Below, piece after piece: positions 47,601 to 61,095 of a stretch of DNA of 64,000 nt (position 1 is its first letter; every line of letters begins with the position of its first letter). The notes below the pieces were generated by a model, which was not told the DNA's origin, did no database searches, and saw only the letters and a list, made by a program, of their open reading frames with translations. The stretch comes from Pseudovirgaria hyperparasitica (Eukaryota; Ascomycota; Dothideomycetes; Acrospermales; Acrospermaceae): positions 58,385-122,384 of the forward strand of contig NW_022985580.1 in the NCBI RefSeq assembly GCF_010093815.1, given 5' to 3'. Position numbers and translations under genes: made by a program.

Positions 47601-48700
47601 ATAACTCTATAAATTCTTTAATAAGCTCTTTATACTTTACTATCTTCTCTTCTCTACTATAGAGTATTATTCTATTTAGAAGATAAGTCTTAAGCTTTAG
47701 ATTAATATTCGCGGCTTCTAAGGGAGGTAGTATTATAAGGTCTACGTTAGCTTTAGAGATTTAGTAACATTCTATAATATCTAGTTTATAGATTTTACTA
47801 AGTACTATATTTCTTAGAATTATAAGTGTCTCGTTTCTATTATTCTTAATTATAATTCCTCTGCTACTAGAGTTAATAACTACTATATAAATTACGGCTT
47901 ATCGTTTCCCGGTAGCGGAGAGATACTCTTTTATAGATTTAAAAAGTATATTATAATTATTTAGAAGATTATATATATCTATAAGAACTACGCCTCTTAA
48001 ATTAGACTTAATAGATACTAAATATTACGCTTATACTATAATATTTAACTACTTCTTATATCTTAGGCGGATACTTATAGGAGCTACTATATTTTAACCG
48101 TATAGAAATATAATTATACGGTTTTAAACCTTAATGTCTATCTCTTCTAGACTAATAGTATCTATATCTATTAGTAGTTTTAGTACTAGGTTTTTAATAA
48201 TACGTACTTCGCACTTAATAGTAACTATAATATTAGTTTCTTCTAAGGTAGTAGGTACTATAAGGGTTATTTTAATGGATTTATTACTATTATAAACTTT
48301 ATTACTAATATCTATAACTACTATTAGATGTATAAGCTTCGTGACGTACTTCTTATAATCCGCTAGTACTATAGCTAGCTAGTTTCTATTAATGAGACTT
48401 AGCTTTGCTCTAGTATCTATAATAATTTATTTAGACTCTATAGTACTATTTAGTATAATATTTATTATAATATAGTTCTAATAATAAAAGCAATAGCCTT
48501 TAGTTTCTATCCGCTTTATAGTACTTTTAATAACTCTTAGTACTAGTAGAGGCGACGGAAACTTATCTACTATATATATATAATCCACTAGTTTTTTTAG
48601 ATACCTTTCTATAATATACTAATAAAGTTTATTATTAGAGGGATACTTCTATCTATAGACGTGATAGTTTCTTACTATAGTCTTTTTACTCTTCTAGGGT
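44700..48700 (-). pseudogene. Gypsy 2 pol: protease, reverse transcriptase, integrase
   Basis: Aspartic protease: IIIDTRAKLSLINRN at 48390-48430, with D-T-R-A where the family has D-T/S-G-A. Reverse transcriptase: YIDNIVVFS at about 47020-47050, the second Asp of the catalytic pair read as Asn, then FIGYLSTIILRKRVNVFRLS, where related elements have F-x-GYPS and LG-x-RVxxFGLS. Integrase: zinc-domain remnant near 45510-45610 and the core segment LGVKFLMSAVYR..IDG.VERINQSIEI at about 45100-45190. The product would be a polyprotein that makes and inserts cDNA. G to R, D to N and Q/W to stop changes all fit CpA or TpG mutation. The short open frame at 45462-45698 is an out-of-frame shadow of integrase. 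Confidence 0.85.
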
Positions 48701-48749
48701 TTCTTAAGCGATAGTACTAGTAGAGTCTTAACTTCCTTAGTTCTTATAA

Positions 48750-51640
48750 AGAAAACTCTAGCTAACTTCTTATAAGGTTCCTTATCTAACTAGCTCTTCT
48801 TAGCTTACTCTTAAGCTTAGCCGCCTATATTATTATCTAGTAAGTCTTTCTTATTCTATAAACCTTCTTAATTAAGAAATTCCGTAGGTACTATATTATA
48901 ATAGACGCGTTATAGCTTTATATATAGTTACCTCTTAACTTATATAGAAGTTATTATTATCTTTTTAAAGCTCTTTAGCTAATACTTACTATTCCCTTTA
49001 TATAGGTAATAGTCTATATTATATAGGCGACGGTCTCTTCCTTAATATTAGTTTTAACTACGCTCTTTACTAGACCTTTACTTATTTATCTAGAAAGATA
49101 TAACTTAGATAGTTTTCTTACTTTCTTTTATTATCTAGTACTTATTAGGGCGGTCCTTTTATCTACCGTTACTAGTATATTACATTCTACGGCTATAAAA
49201 GTAGTTATTATTTCTAACTTCTTTTTCTTTCTAAGAATAGTAGTTTAACTAATACTATTCTTATAATATTCTACTAGAAGGGGAGTTAAACTTACTCTAC
49301 TTATAGAGTTCTCGCTAGGTCTATAACTTCTATTTAAGCTATTTATAAAAGGTATCTAGATCTATATTTAATTCTAGCTTCTCTATACTTACTCTAAATC
49401 TTAGGTTAAGCTTATTCTATGCTTAAGCTATTATAAGTACTTCCGACTTTAAGTTAGCTTCTTTATATACTCTAAGTACCTTTATAATATAGTCGGTTAT
49501 ACTCTAGCCTCTATATAGATTCTCTAGGCTATAAGTTATACCTTAGAGTCTTTTTAGGGCGGCACTTAGGGGCGTAGAGAATCTCTTTTTAAGTTTCTTA
49601 ATCTAGCGCTTAAGCCTATCTCCGCTAGTTAGACTTAACTTTATAGCGTCGCTTAATTAAGAGCTATACTAAATTTATACCGTGCCTCTAAGATACTTAT
49701 AGAGATTATAATAAATAATTTTCGTAGGGTATATCTACTAATAGTTTCTTATTATATTAATAAACGGCTAAATAGATCTATAATAGACTTTTCTATTCTT
49801 ATTATAAACATCTTCTATCCTTAAAGAATCTATACTTAGATTAAAGAATCTAATATCCTCTATTCTAAACTTCGTGTCTCTTAGATTTACGCTATTATTA
49901 TCTTTATAGTCTCTAGTTTCCGTAGTTCTCTAGCGATAATATAGGGGTATATATAATCTATAATAGTAACTACGAGCTCTATTATTATCTCTCTATAAAT
50001 TATTATCTAAGCCTTTACTTAGATTATTATTATTTCTTAAAACTCTTACTATAGACTAAGCTTACCTATAGAAGTCGTTTCTAGATAGATAGTCTCTAGA
50101 AATTTCTTTATCTCTCTCTAGAGGCCTTTCTTAAGAGAGCGCAACTTAGCTAGTTCTATCTTATTCTACTAGTGGATTTACTCTTTTATAATTATTAAGT
50201 ACTACTATTACTATTATTATAATTTATATAATTATTTCTACGCTTAGTATATTTAGCTAAGCTTACTAAGCTATAATAGAAACTAGAATTAGAGTCGTTA
50301 GGATTAGAGACTTAAGGCTTTAGAGCGTTCTAACCTACTCTCTACTTCTCTTAGCTTCTTAGCTTAAGCTTTCTCTTTAGTAAGGATTCTCTAGTACTAT
50401 TATTATCTTATAAGAATTAGAGGTCTCTAATCTTATAGATTTATTATAAAACTTAAAGTCTTATAATCTTATAGATCTTTTCCTTAGTATAGTAGAAACT
50501 TTAATTAATAATAAAGGGGATAAGAAAGGTAAGTTAACTTCTCTTAGCTATATAAAGTTTTAGAAGTTACTAAAATATTTAGATTAACGGAAGTTTATAG
50601 CTAGCCTTTTAACTTTTATAGCTTTAGTAGTTATAAGATATATTCTATAATCTTTATTTATAATATAGTTCTAGTTAGAAGAGTATTTATCTTTCTAAGG
50701 CTATTTACCTCTAGACTATAAATAATTTTAGTTTCTTAAGACTTCTAGGTATATATAGATAATACCTCGAAGTAAGATAAGGGTATAGAGGTTTAATTTA
50801 TATAGTATACTATCTTTAAAGTAATAAATAAGTTAATAAGCTATTTTAATAACTTACTCTAATAGCTTAGAAATTAGTTTCTTCTATAATACTAGTAAGA
50901 GAGCTAGTATATCTTATATATTTCTAAGTATACCGAGAATTTCGGCCGTAGAAGGCGCGGACGTAAGCTTCTCTAGTATACTTATATAATTAGAAATATT
51001 TAGTAGTAACCTACTCTAGTCTTAGTAGCTTATAGAAACTAAGGCTTTATATACTAATTATCTCGTCTATTTAGTACTAATCTATTTCTATAAAGTAGGG
51101 TTCGACTAGTACTAAGTATAACTAGTTATAGTATAGTATTATATTCCTTACTTAATAAGGACTAGGGAATTATAGAGAGCTCGATTCTTTTAATATATAA
51201 CTTATTTAGAAATACTAGTACTTATACTACGTTTCTATAATACTCTAGAATAAGTCTTATAGAAATTAGTATAGTTAGAATAAGATAAGTCCTTTAAAGT
51301 AGATACTTATTTCTATTTTCCTCTAGTAGTAAATCCTTTATTTACCGTTCCTATAGCTCCTTTCTTAGAACTTCTTTTATAATTTAATACTCTTATAAGT
51401 CTTAATAATAGTAATAGTAATAAATATTACCTAGTACCTAGTATTCTCTTATCCTTACTAATTATCTTACTATTTTTATAAACTTCTTTTACTAAATTTT
51501 ATAGAAGTATCTTTCGTTTACTAAGTTAGAGTATTAATATCTTTTAATTTGGTTTTAGAGAACTAGTACGTTAGAGCGTTAGTATCTTATATTTAACTAG
51601 TACTACCTTTCTTTTAAAATTGGCTAGCTAGTGATATACT
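48750..51640 (-). pseudogene. Gypsy 2 gag region
   Basis: A minus-strand frame upstream of the protease reads as a charged helical protein (for example LAEIGLSARLRNLKRDSLRP near 49570-49635). This resembles the capsid region of gypsy Gag, where a short hydrophobic-x-LR segment precedes a Pro. Stops at Gln codons are frequent. I did not locate a convincing zinc knuckle, and the 5' part (50.5-51.6 kb) is only weakly supported as coding. Confidence 0.5.
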
Positions 51641-51657
51641 TTTAGCTACTAAGATGT

Positions 51658-51795
51658 TATAGATAGTAATATTATATCTTAGTTAAGTATTAAATTAATT
51701 ACTAGCTACTTTATAGAATCTACGGCTATCTATATCGGACCTTTAGTCCGTAGTTCTTACCGTTATTTATCTTCTTATTACTTTCCGTAATAGTT
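51658..51795. repeat. 140-bp fragment shared with 10027-10165
   Basis: It is nearly identical to 10027-10165 over about 138 bp and then diverges on both sides. At 10027 the sequence is the C-terminal part of the long minus-strand frame. The copy here could be a gene fragment, or both could be parts of a repeat such as an LTR. It begins tgttatag, which also suits an LTR border. Confidence 0.8.
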
Positions 51796-51800
51796 AGACT

Positions 51801-52560
51801 ATCTACTATTTAGTTCTTAGTATTTATATATATTAGACTAAGGTAGCCTACGGCCGGTAGACTATAAGTAGCCTTAAATTCAAGGCTACTTTCCTAGAGT
51901 TCTAAAGGTATTAGTATTATAGAGTAGAGTCTTTTAGAGTATAGTATTACGGAGTAGAGTCTTAGAAAGAGACTATATCACGTGATATATATACGGTCTT
52001 AGGCTATAACTAAACTAGAGTATCGTAAGTTCTTAGTAATATATCTAAAACATTATTCCTTATATATAAGTAGATAGCTAATAGATAGTCTTTATCTATT
52101 ATAGAGAGGGAATAGTAGCTAATAAGAAAATTCTCTACCGTCGGTAGAATACTATATAATATTATTACTAGTAGAATAATAGAGTAATAATAGAAATATA
52201 TTCTATTTACTACGACTAAAGGTAGCGCTAGTATTAATCTAGGGCTTATATTATATAGTATAAAGGTATCTCTCTACAACCTTACCTTTAGCTACTACTA
52301 TTACTACTTTATACTAGGAAGGCCCTTATTATTAAAATAATAAAGTAAGTTACCTCTTCTATTATAACTTTATTTCTATACCTTCGATACCCTACTCTAC
52401 TCTCTTACTATAGCTTAGTATAGTAAAGCTATAGCTTAGTATAGTAAAAATTTTTTACCTCTAATTTTCTTAATCTTAAAGTAACTTCTCCTCTACTCTT
52501 ACACGGCTAATATTAAGTTATAGGCCCTTATACTAAGTAATCCCTACTACGATAATAGTA
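51801..52560. other. Spacer with short direct repeats
   Basis: No supported gene. Contains a direct repeat gtattatagagtagagtctt/gtattacggagtagagtctt (about 51912-51970) and a 22-bp tandem duplication around tagcttagtatagtaaa (52412-52450). It may hold the 5' LTR of gypsy 2. Confidence 0.45.
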
Positions 52561-55500
52561 ATAGTTAACTATATATCTAGTAGCTACGTAACTAGTACTT
52601 CTAGTTATAGTAGAAGTAGTAGTAGTAGTAGTAGTTATAGCCCTCTAAAGTAGCTACTAAAATTCTATAATAATAATTACTATATCTTATCTAAGATAGA
52701 GAGCTTCTATAAAGATATTAATAGTAAGTATAATAAAGAGATTCTTTATAAGTTAATCTACCGTTATAGTAAGAAGACTATCTAACTCTATATAGCTAAT
52801 AGCTATAAGAACTTTAAGGCGCGCCTTACTATTAAAAATCTAGAGTATTTCCGCGCCGGGAATAATACTAAGATTAAGAAGTTTATTCTAATAATAGTAT
52901 AGCTTAATATTATATCTACTAGGCGTTATAAGGTAGATCTTAGCCGCCCTTACTTTAGACATCTAGCTCTTATCTATATCTACTCTAAGGTTACTATAAA
53001 GGTATATATAATCTATTATAAGAATAAACGCTACTTTACGTTCTACCGTATTTCCCCCTCTAGTCTCTAGATATTATTTAGTTATAGTAGATATACTAAT
53101 TATAGTATAGATAGTAAGTAGTTACGCTATTCCTTCGTAGCTAATAAAAGTAAGTTATATCTCTTTTAATTATACTATAATAAAGATCTCTAACTAATAA
53201 TTAGAAAAGCTAGCTAAGACCTCTATCTATACTAGTAAAGCCTTATACTCTTATTAGTCTTCTACTACTTCTATATATACTAGTAGACCCTTCTACTTAC
53301 GCTAGTCGTCTACTATAAAGATAACCTCTAGACTAGTTATACCGTGCTATCTTATAAAGAAGTCTAATCTTTAGACTATTACCTAGGCGGTTAACTCTAA
53401 GAATACTAAGGCTATACGCCGTCGCGTCCGTGAACTTTACGACCTTATAAAGAAGATAGAGAAATATACTAATAATACTAAGGCTAATACTAACTTTAAG
53501 AGTTTCTCTAAGTAGATAGTACTATCGCTATATAGCTAGTTAGTTAGGGTAGTAGCGGTATAACTATACTTCTATATAGATAAATACTAAGCTCTTTCTC
53601 TAATATCTATTCTATCTAGATATTTATTATAAGTATTATAAATCTAAAATTCTTAGCTATATAGTTATAAAGTCTAGAAGATATAGCGCTAATCTAAAGG
53701 AGAATAGTTTAGGGTATTAATCTTACTACTATACGGCGATATATAACACCTAAAATTAAAAGAAACTTTCTTAATCTATAATATCCTATAATATAGGTAT
53801 AGTAATTATTTAGCCCTACTACTAGCGTAAATAATAGTAATCTTAATCTTAGTAGCTCTATATATATCGCCATATCTATAACTATTATAGAATATCTAAG
53901 CTTATTATAACCCTACTAATTAATATACGACTCGACTACTATAGTAAATATATAAATATACTAGTAAGTATATTTTATGATAGGTATAAGAGAGTATTAT
54001 ATAAATAGAAGGTATGGTACCTAGGAAAACGTCTAATTAAAATACTAGAAGCGCGATAGAATTTAAATATAAGTAGAGATTAAGATAATTTATATCGCGG
54101 ATATAGATAATAGTTTCTATAATATCTACGTAAAGAGTAATAGGATAACTAGAATAATATAGTACTAGAAGAAAAGGAAATATTTAAGACTATTATAGAG
54201 TAGTTTAAGTAAGACTAGTATCGTAGCTAGATAGAAAGGACTTTAGAGTATACGATGTTCCTTAGTATACTATCTAGTATATACTTATTATTATTAGGTA
54301 GAATAATATAGATATTCTTAGGGTTAGTAACGCGGCTAATAGTAATATATAGCTAGCTATAGATAAATACCTCTAGGTCTAGGAGGAGGCCTATATTCTA
54401 AAGACTCTAGCCCTACGACTTATTAATTATTATAGTAAATACTAGCTTAACTAGAAATTAGCGTCGCTTAAAGTCTATTCTATTCTTTAGCTTCTCTATA
54501 ATAAATAGTATCTATAGAAGTTAGACTATCTCTCTATATTATCGTATACTAAGAATCTATACTATAATAGTTCTAGTATTAATACTAGATACTCGAAGTT
54601 ATATACTATTATAGAGATAATTACTTAGATTAATATTTTATAGTAATATCATGATATATCTAATCTTAAGTTATAGCTTATATAGTAGGATTCCTAGTAT
54701 CTTAAATACGTTTATCTACTCGAGTATTATAAAGCTAGTACTATTATTATTCTTTAGTTTATTAACCGAGTATTAGGTTATAACTTCTTCTAGTATCTAT
54801 AATAGTAGATATTTATTTAGTATATCTACTTTCTAGTTATATACGGTAAGAATAGTAGATAATTAGAGGGTCTCTAAGGTAAGACCCCTAGGCTATTATA
54901 TAGTAGAAAAGATTTAGCTTACTAATATATCTAGACTATAACTAGGTATAAAGTACTAGGTACTCTAAGTAGTATATCTATTATAGCTAGAGTAATTTCT
55001 AACGTTAAGAACCTTTACTATAAATCGCTCTATCTTATTATAATAATACTCTATTATTCTAGGCGCCTAAAGACGTATATTTATAGTAAGGCGTAGTATA
55101 TAGACCTAGGGCTAGAGATATAAGTTCTTTAGGTATAATTAGATAATCTATAACTAAGTACTACGTAGAATAATTAGAAGAGTCTATTAAAAGTCGCTAT
55201 AGAAGTATATTACTATACTACTAAACGCCTCTATATTCTAATTATAGATGTTATATATTATTTAATCTACTACCTTAATAGAATATTAATACGATATTAT
55301 ATACTTATTCTAGAAATATATATCTATGGTATAGAGTATACGGCTAAGATAGGTACTAGCGCTAATATTATAGCTAGTATTACGCTCTATCTAGAGGGGA
55401 ATCTTAAAACGGGAATATACTATTATACTACTATATAAAAGAATTATAGTAATACTAGAGAAGGTAGTTACTAGTACGACTTTCCTAGAAAGTTATAGTA

Positions 55501-56972
55501 TATCTAGTACTAGATTCTATACTAGTATCTTCTCTATTCTACTAGGTCTATTAAGAAAGAAGATCCCTCTATAACTAGTCTCTATAGTATCTAATAGAGT
55601 ATTATATATATATTATAACTTCTAGTTTAGACTAGAAAGATACTATATAATAAACTACGCTAGGTTATTATAACGCTAGTTTATCTACTTATAAAGAATA
55701 TAATTTCTATCTAGTATAGTTATATAGAGCTAATTAAAGGCTAGTATAGAAAGTACGATATAGTTTATATCTATTTCTATATACTAGAGATAGTCGTGAA
55801 TATAGTAGAGTACTAGCTTATATTACTATATAACTATTAGCTTAGGGACCTAGAAGTACTTATAAAGCTAGTAGATATAGTTATTACTAAGGGTATCCTT
55901 AAACTAGTTCTAGAGATCTTAATTACTACCTTAGTTATTAGCTTATACTATAATAATAAATATCTATTATAGGTCTACTATAGACTAAGTACCTATAATC
56001 TCTATAAGCGCTAGCTAGTATTTACCGTTATTATAAAGTAGTCCTTATATAGTATATATATTATAGTATATAGAATATACTATACTATTATATATTCTTA
56101 TATTATTAAATAATATCTACCTAGAGATATAGAAAAGTAGAGTTCGTAGATAGAATACCTCTCTAGCTATCTACGGTATCTAGAGTAGATAACTAATTAA
56201 GAACTTACTATATTACTCGCGCTATATCTTATTCTAGATCTAGGTATAATACTAGGGAAACTCTATATAATAGAGTCGTAGTAGCCCTATAATAGCACGC
56301 TACTAGTTTATAATAAAGAACTTAGTTAGTATTATATTCCTAGCCTATACTAGGATAGATATATTCCCTAGTAAGTTATTATTACTATATTAGAAGATAA
56401 CTATTTACTAATTCTTCTTATATATAGTAAGTATCTATATAGAGGGGAACTAGCTATAGGATAGTAGACTTATAATACTATAGATAGCCTTATAGCTAGA
56501 GAGATAGCGTATATTAATAAAGACCTTTATCTTATTAAGAATCTAATTCTAGGGAGGATACTCTACGCTAGTACTATAATAACTCTATTACTACTAATAA
56601 CTAGCTTAAGTATAACTATTACTATAGCCGCGATACTATATACTACCTATATATATCTACTACTCTAGGTCTAGATATAATCTAGAAGGATTCTAGTTAT
56701 CGCGCTATATAAGGACATTTACTATATCTAGACTCTTATATATATACTTAAATATATACTTAAATATATCTATACTATAGTATAACTTAATATTAATATA
56801 TATATTATACCGTTTTAAAAGGTAAGAATTATATAGTATAATATTATAACTTAAGTAGATATACTAATTATTATTTCTCTAGTAGATATATACGCTAGTA
56901 TAACGCTAGTAGAATGGCTCTTTTCTAACTAGTAGTAATATCTTATTTATATATAGAAAGGGGAACTAATAG
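52561..56972 (+). pseudogene. Left part of a large unclassified element
   Basis: From about 52570 the plus strand has long stretches open except for RIP-type stops: a Ser-rich start (SRSSSSSSSYSP), then SKIESFYKDINSKYNKEIL, NFKARLTIKNLEYFRAG, and further on RRRVRELYDLIKKIEKYTNN (about 53420-53480). After 54.3 kb both strands are comparably open, so the coding strand is uncertain. The plus reading there is rich in Ile, Leu, Tyr/His runs, typical of an antisense reading. I found no RT, helicase, DDE or tyrosine-recombinase motif that I could support. The Fot1 element at 56975-58820 splits it from 58823 onward. Confidence 0.35.
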
Positions 56973-56974
56973 TA

Positions 56975-57030
56975 AGTTAATATACCTACTAATAAGCTAA
57001 CCTACTAATAAACCACGTGATTTAAGTACG
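56975..57030. repeat. Left TIR of the Fot1 element
   Basis: 56 bp, ending near tttaagtacg, complementary to 58765-58820. An internal duplication of a ctactaataa motif and a cacgtg E-box-like core are visible in both TIRs and could be transposase-binding sites. Confidence 0.92.
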
Positions 57031-57136
57031 ACTCTAAACGCCTATATTAATAACTATATACTTAAAATAGAGGGAATTTATATAAATAAGCCTTATATAC
57101 CTCCTTAGAGGCTATCTATCTAGTCTATAGTAATTA

Positions 57137-58720
57137 AGTCTCTAATTCCTTAAGCTTTTCCGCACGTTTAATAGCTCGAACTACCTCTACTACCGCCTCC
57201 TTCTTCTCCTTATCCATGGCCTTCTTTATATATATAATATTCGTAAATTACTTATTAAGGTCTATTTTAACCTTCTTCTATTTCCTCTTTTAGACTAGAC
57301 TATTATTTTAAGTCTTAAGCTTAGCTATACGCGTCTCTAATTATCTAATATTAGCTATTAGCTATTCTACGGACCATACTAATAAGAATAGTAGATCTTA
57401 AGTCTTATTTAATAGCTTACTATTAGATCGGAGTACCTCCGCCCTATAGTATATATCTTAAGGGCTATAAGATATATTAGCTAGATTCCGTTACTATATA
57501 GATAGAGGTAGAGTCCTTAGATACTTACCTAAATTAGGTAATATAAAAGGACTATTTATCCCTTTTAAGTAATTAAAAGGGTATAGCTCTATAGCCCTCT
57601 ATCCTTCTATAATCTAAGACGGTTATAGTTATTATTTTTATACCTTGTGGTAGTACTTAATAAATCGAAGCTTCTTTAGTAAAGCCTTATTATTAAGATA
57701 TATTAATTTATTAAGAAGGTTACGATATTTCCTCTTTAGACTAGAAAAATAATCTAAGTTAAGTAGCTATAGTATATAGCTAGTATAAGTAGGTAAATAG
57801 ACCACGTAGATTCTATTTATCTAGTATATATACGCGAAGTTAATCTCCGTATAGCTTCTATAGCTATTAACTAATAGAAGTCTCTACTTTCCTTCTAGAA
57901 CCTTTATCTCTAGTATAAATATACTCTATAGCTACTTTAGAGTAATCTAATTTAACGTCTAACTATATAGAGATATTATATATACCTAATTAGAAGGATC
58001 GTCCGGGAACTATATAGTCTAAATTATCTTCTTTTTAAATATAATTATAGAACGAAGCTTCCGTTCTATTACGGATATATACTCTATAATTAAGGTCTAT
58101 TCGCGATTAGTAGGACCCCGAATATATATATTTTTATACTTAGAATTAACTTCTATCTCTCCCACGCGGTACTAATTAGTTATAACCTCTTAGACTATAT
58201 CTTATTTATCTATATTCTAATAGTAATCGGGCGGAATATTAAATTCGGAGTAGATCTAATTATATAACGTGTAGAACGCGTTAATTATATTATAGATAGC
58301 GGCCCGTACCCGTTCCTTATTAAGGGCCTTACTAAGGAGTGTTTTAACACGTGTATTCTATATTAGGAACTTTATAACCTATCTCTTACCTAATTTAACT
58401 ATTTCTCTAGATATAGCCGCGATTTTAATTACTATATTACGGATAATCGCGTGGCTTAGGGCTATCTATACCCGATCTAAGTAGATTATCTAATTATATA
58501 GGTCCTTCTCTTAATTAGGAGATAGTATTTAAAGGTAATAATTAGCTACTTAGCGCGAGCCTTACTATCCGTTAAGGCGTTTTTAAAGAGTAGAGTATAG
58601 AATACTATAGGCGGTAGTAATAGCCTAGATTAATACGTAGGGATAATGACGGCGATAGCGAATAGCTATTAAGAGATTATCTTCTAAATAAGACATTATA
58701 AGAAGATAGAGAAGGCGTAG
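57137..58720 (-). pseudogene. Fot1/Pogo-like transposase, RIP-degraded
   Basis: Minus-strand frame with RIP-type stops. The best-preserved catalytic region reads VVYLPTYTSYILQLLNLDYF (about 57747-57806), matching the family's LP-x-H-(T/S)-S-x-x-LQPLD-x-x-xF with the third acidic residue; SSLKRKYRN follows. The C-terminal third is charged and coiled (KTQNNSLV-type, then AMDKEKKEAVVEVVRAIKRA) and ends LKELET at 57137, as in Fot1-family proteins. The upstream half (58.0-58.7 kb) should hold the CENP-B/HTH DNA-binding domains, but it is too decayed for me to place motifs. The enzyme would bind the TIRs and cut and paste at TA. The frame is not intact. Confidence 0.85.
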
Positions 58721-58764
58721 TTATTAAGTATTTTAAGATTAAAGATTAAGTACGCGTATAGACA

Positions 58765-58820
58765 CGTACTTAAATCACGTGGTTTATTAGTAGATTGGCT
58801 TATTAGTAGATATATTAACT
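58765..58820. repeat. Right TIR of the Fot1 element
   Basis: Mirror of 56975-57030 with two or three differences. Confidence 0.92.
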
Positions 58821-59651
58821 TAATACTTATAGTAACTAGAATATCTCTTACTTATTATTATATATAGGCTTAATAGATTTATATTACCGTAAGGCCTATA
58901 TAGTATAGTATAATAGATAATTCTAAATAGTACTAGATTAGAGCTTAGGTCTAGAAGCTCTATATATATAGCGGTATTAATCTTTTTAATAGAAGTAGCG
59001 CGATTATCTAGTATTATAATAATAAGAATATAGGTATATAGTAGTCTACGCTTCTAAAACTTAATAGAGTAGTAGTACGCGATATACTTTCTAAGGATAT
59101 AGCTCTTTATTAGGTCGTATAGAAGCTATACTAGCTTTATATAGAAAACGTAATAGTAGAGATTAATTTAGTCTATTACTAATTCTTCTAGCACTAGCTT
59201 ATCTATTACCTTATACTAGGCTAGATTATATATTATAGTAATAAAGAACTCTAGCGGCCTACTATTTACCGCTATAGCTATTATATTAAAATATAGCTCT
59301 TATATAAACCGAGGGCCGCTATAGAAAGTCTTTCTAAGTATAATAGTACTTTCTAGCTTATAACTAGTTATATTAGAGTTTCTAAGCGCCTCTAGAAGCC
59401 TAGTAAAGTATATATAATAGACCTTACTCTAGTTTTACTACTACTAGGTAAGGCGATTTCCCTAGATTAACGTCTATATATCTATTATAACCTTATAGAA
59501 TAGATATCTAGTATAGAGTACTAGGTTAAGAGAATTAGATTAGCGCTATAGAAAGTAATTCTACTATATCTACTAGCTAATACGCTCCTACTTATATCTA
59601 TAATAGCTAAGCCGAGATCTACGCCTAGTAGTAATATTCTAGACTAGAGTC

Positions 59652-59745
59652 TACTTATCTTTAATAGTATAACTACTATAACCACAACTACTACAACTAT
59701 AATTACTATAACTATAACTATAACCTTAACTATAACCATAACCTC
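59652..59745. repeat. (ACTATA)n-like hexanucleotide repeat
   Basis: Imperfect actata/acaacta units in the unclassified element, reading Thr-Ile/Thr-Thr on the plus strand. Confidence 0.8.
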
Positions 59746-60809
59746 TCTCTAGAATAGCTATAATCTACTTATAGTAGTCTACGCCTTAAGAATAATAGAG
59801 ATTCTAGTATATAGAGTAGTTCTAGTTCTACTCTAGCGATCTATACGGAAAGAGTAGTAGAAAGTATATTAGAAGATATATTATATAGAGGTTACTTATC
59901 TAGTATAGAGTACTATCTATATATTAGAGTATAATAATATTATACTACTCTATAACTAGCTTACCCTATAGTCTAACTAGGAGGAGTTCTATAATCTTAT
60001 TATAGTTTAGTATATTCTATCTCCTTAGGTTATGGTTATAGTCTTTAATAATACTAATACTAAGACTAAGGGTAGGCTAGTCGCGTAGTATTTATATATT
60101 TATACGAAATGTCTAGATAAATAGATTTATTTAGTAGAGAACCTCCTTAATATACTATAGAATATTTTATAGAGATTCTAGAACGTAGTATAACGTAACC
60201 TACCCTACTTAGTCTAGTTATTATAGATATATAGCTATATATACTTTAGGTCGTCGTGGTTTAGTTATAGATTACTTATAAAATAGAGAAGCTTACTCTT
60301 TATAACTAGAGTATATACGTCTTAATAGCTATTCCTTAGAAGAGTATTCTATAGTATACTATTCTTAATATTAATCTTTATAGAAATAAATAATACTAAC
60401 TAGTTATAGTATCGTATACTCTATTAGAACTTCTCTATTATATAGTTCTTAATAGTAGTACTATTCCGGGTCTATTATATCTATAAGAGAAGCTAGCGTA
60501 AGACTAGAGGATATTTAGATAGTACTAGAATCTATACTTTACTATTACTATAGTAAGGTATCTAAATCTCTCTATTTACTCTTATTACTAGAATCTCTTT
60601 ATACTAGAAGGAGATATTATAGAACCTATATAACGTACTTAGACGGTAGAGAATATACTAAAAGTTACTTATAATAGAGTAGATAATACGGGTATATAGA
60701 GTAGCTAGCCTAGGTTTATAGTAGTAGGTACCTATTATATAGTATAGTACTTAATTATTTACTACTTCGCGACGCTAATATATAGATATTTAGTATATCT
60801 AGAATTAAT

Positions 60810-61095
60810 ATTATAGTATCTACTAGAGGGGGTCTAAGGAAGACTTCTAATTATAATATAACTATTAGTATAGGGTACGGAGTACACGTTACTAAGATAG
60901 TAACTCTAGCCTTATAATATACTCTATCTAAGAACGACTTTATAGTATTTACTAGAGAGTATCTAAGGAAGAGTTCTAGTTATAACGTGACTACTAGTAA
61001 GAGATAGACGGTATCTATTATTAAGATAGCGATTTCTATATTATAATAATTTAACTCTCTCTACGTAAATAACTTTATAGTATCTACTATAGAGA
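60810..61095. repeat. Tandem repeat, unit about 128-135 bp
   Basis: The block tttatagta-t-tactagagagtctaaggaag-g-ttctaattataacgtgactactagta recurs at about 60815, 60945 and, partly, 61080. On the plus strand it reads FIVSTRExLRKSSSYN-like units, so it may be a repeated protein segment. Confidence 0.75.

Larger units (their letters stand above)
44260..51640 (-). mobile_element. Ty3/gypsy element 2, internal region, RIP-degraded, 3' LTR not found
   Basis: Minus-strand order Gag, protease, RT, RNase H region, integrase identifies a Ty3/gypsy element of the Tf1/sushi type. The RT phrase AYIDNIVVFSK and the integrase phrase resembling YRP-x-x-DGQ-x-ERxNQS are typical of that group. Every frame contains RIP-type stops. 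At the left end the frame stops near two tandem arrays with no recognisable LTR. At the right end a 140-bp fragment shared with 10027-10165 abuts it. Thus I cannot define either LTR, and the element may be truncated at its 3' side. Confidence 0.8.
56975..58820 (-). mobile_element. Fot1/Pogo-type DNA transposon (Tc1/mariner superfamily), 1846 bp
   Basis: The element has 56-bp terminal inverted repeats starting AGTTAATATA, a TA duplication, and one minus-strand transposase pseudogene. Size and structure match Fot1-like elements of ascomycetes, which run to about 1.8-2 kb. The TIRs differ at only a few positions, mostly RIP-type. It sits inside the unclassified element of 52.6-61.75 kb and so inserted later. 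Confidence 0.92.
56973..58822. repeat. TA target-site duplication around the Fot1 element
   Basis: TA at 56973-56974 and 58821-58822, as expected for Tc1/mariner-superfamily insertion. Confidence 0.85.
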
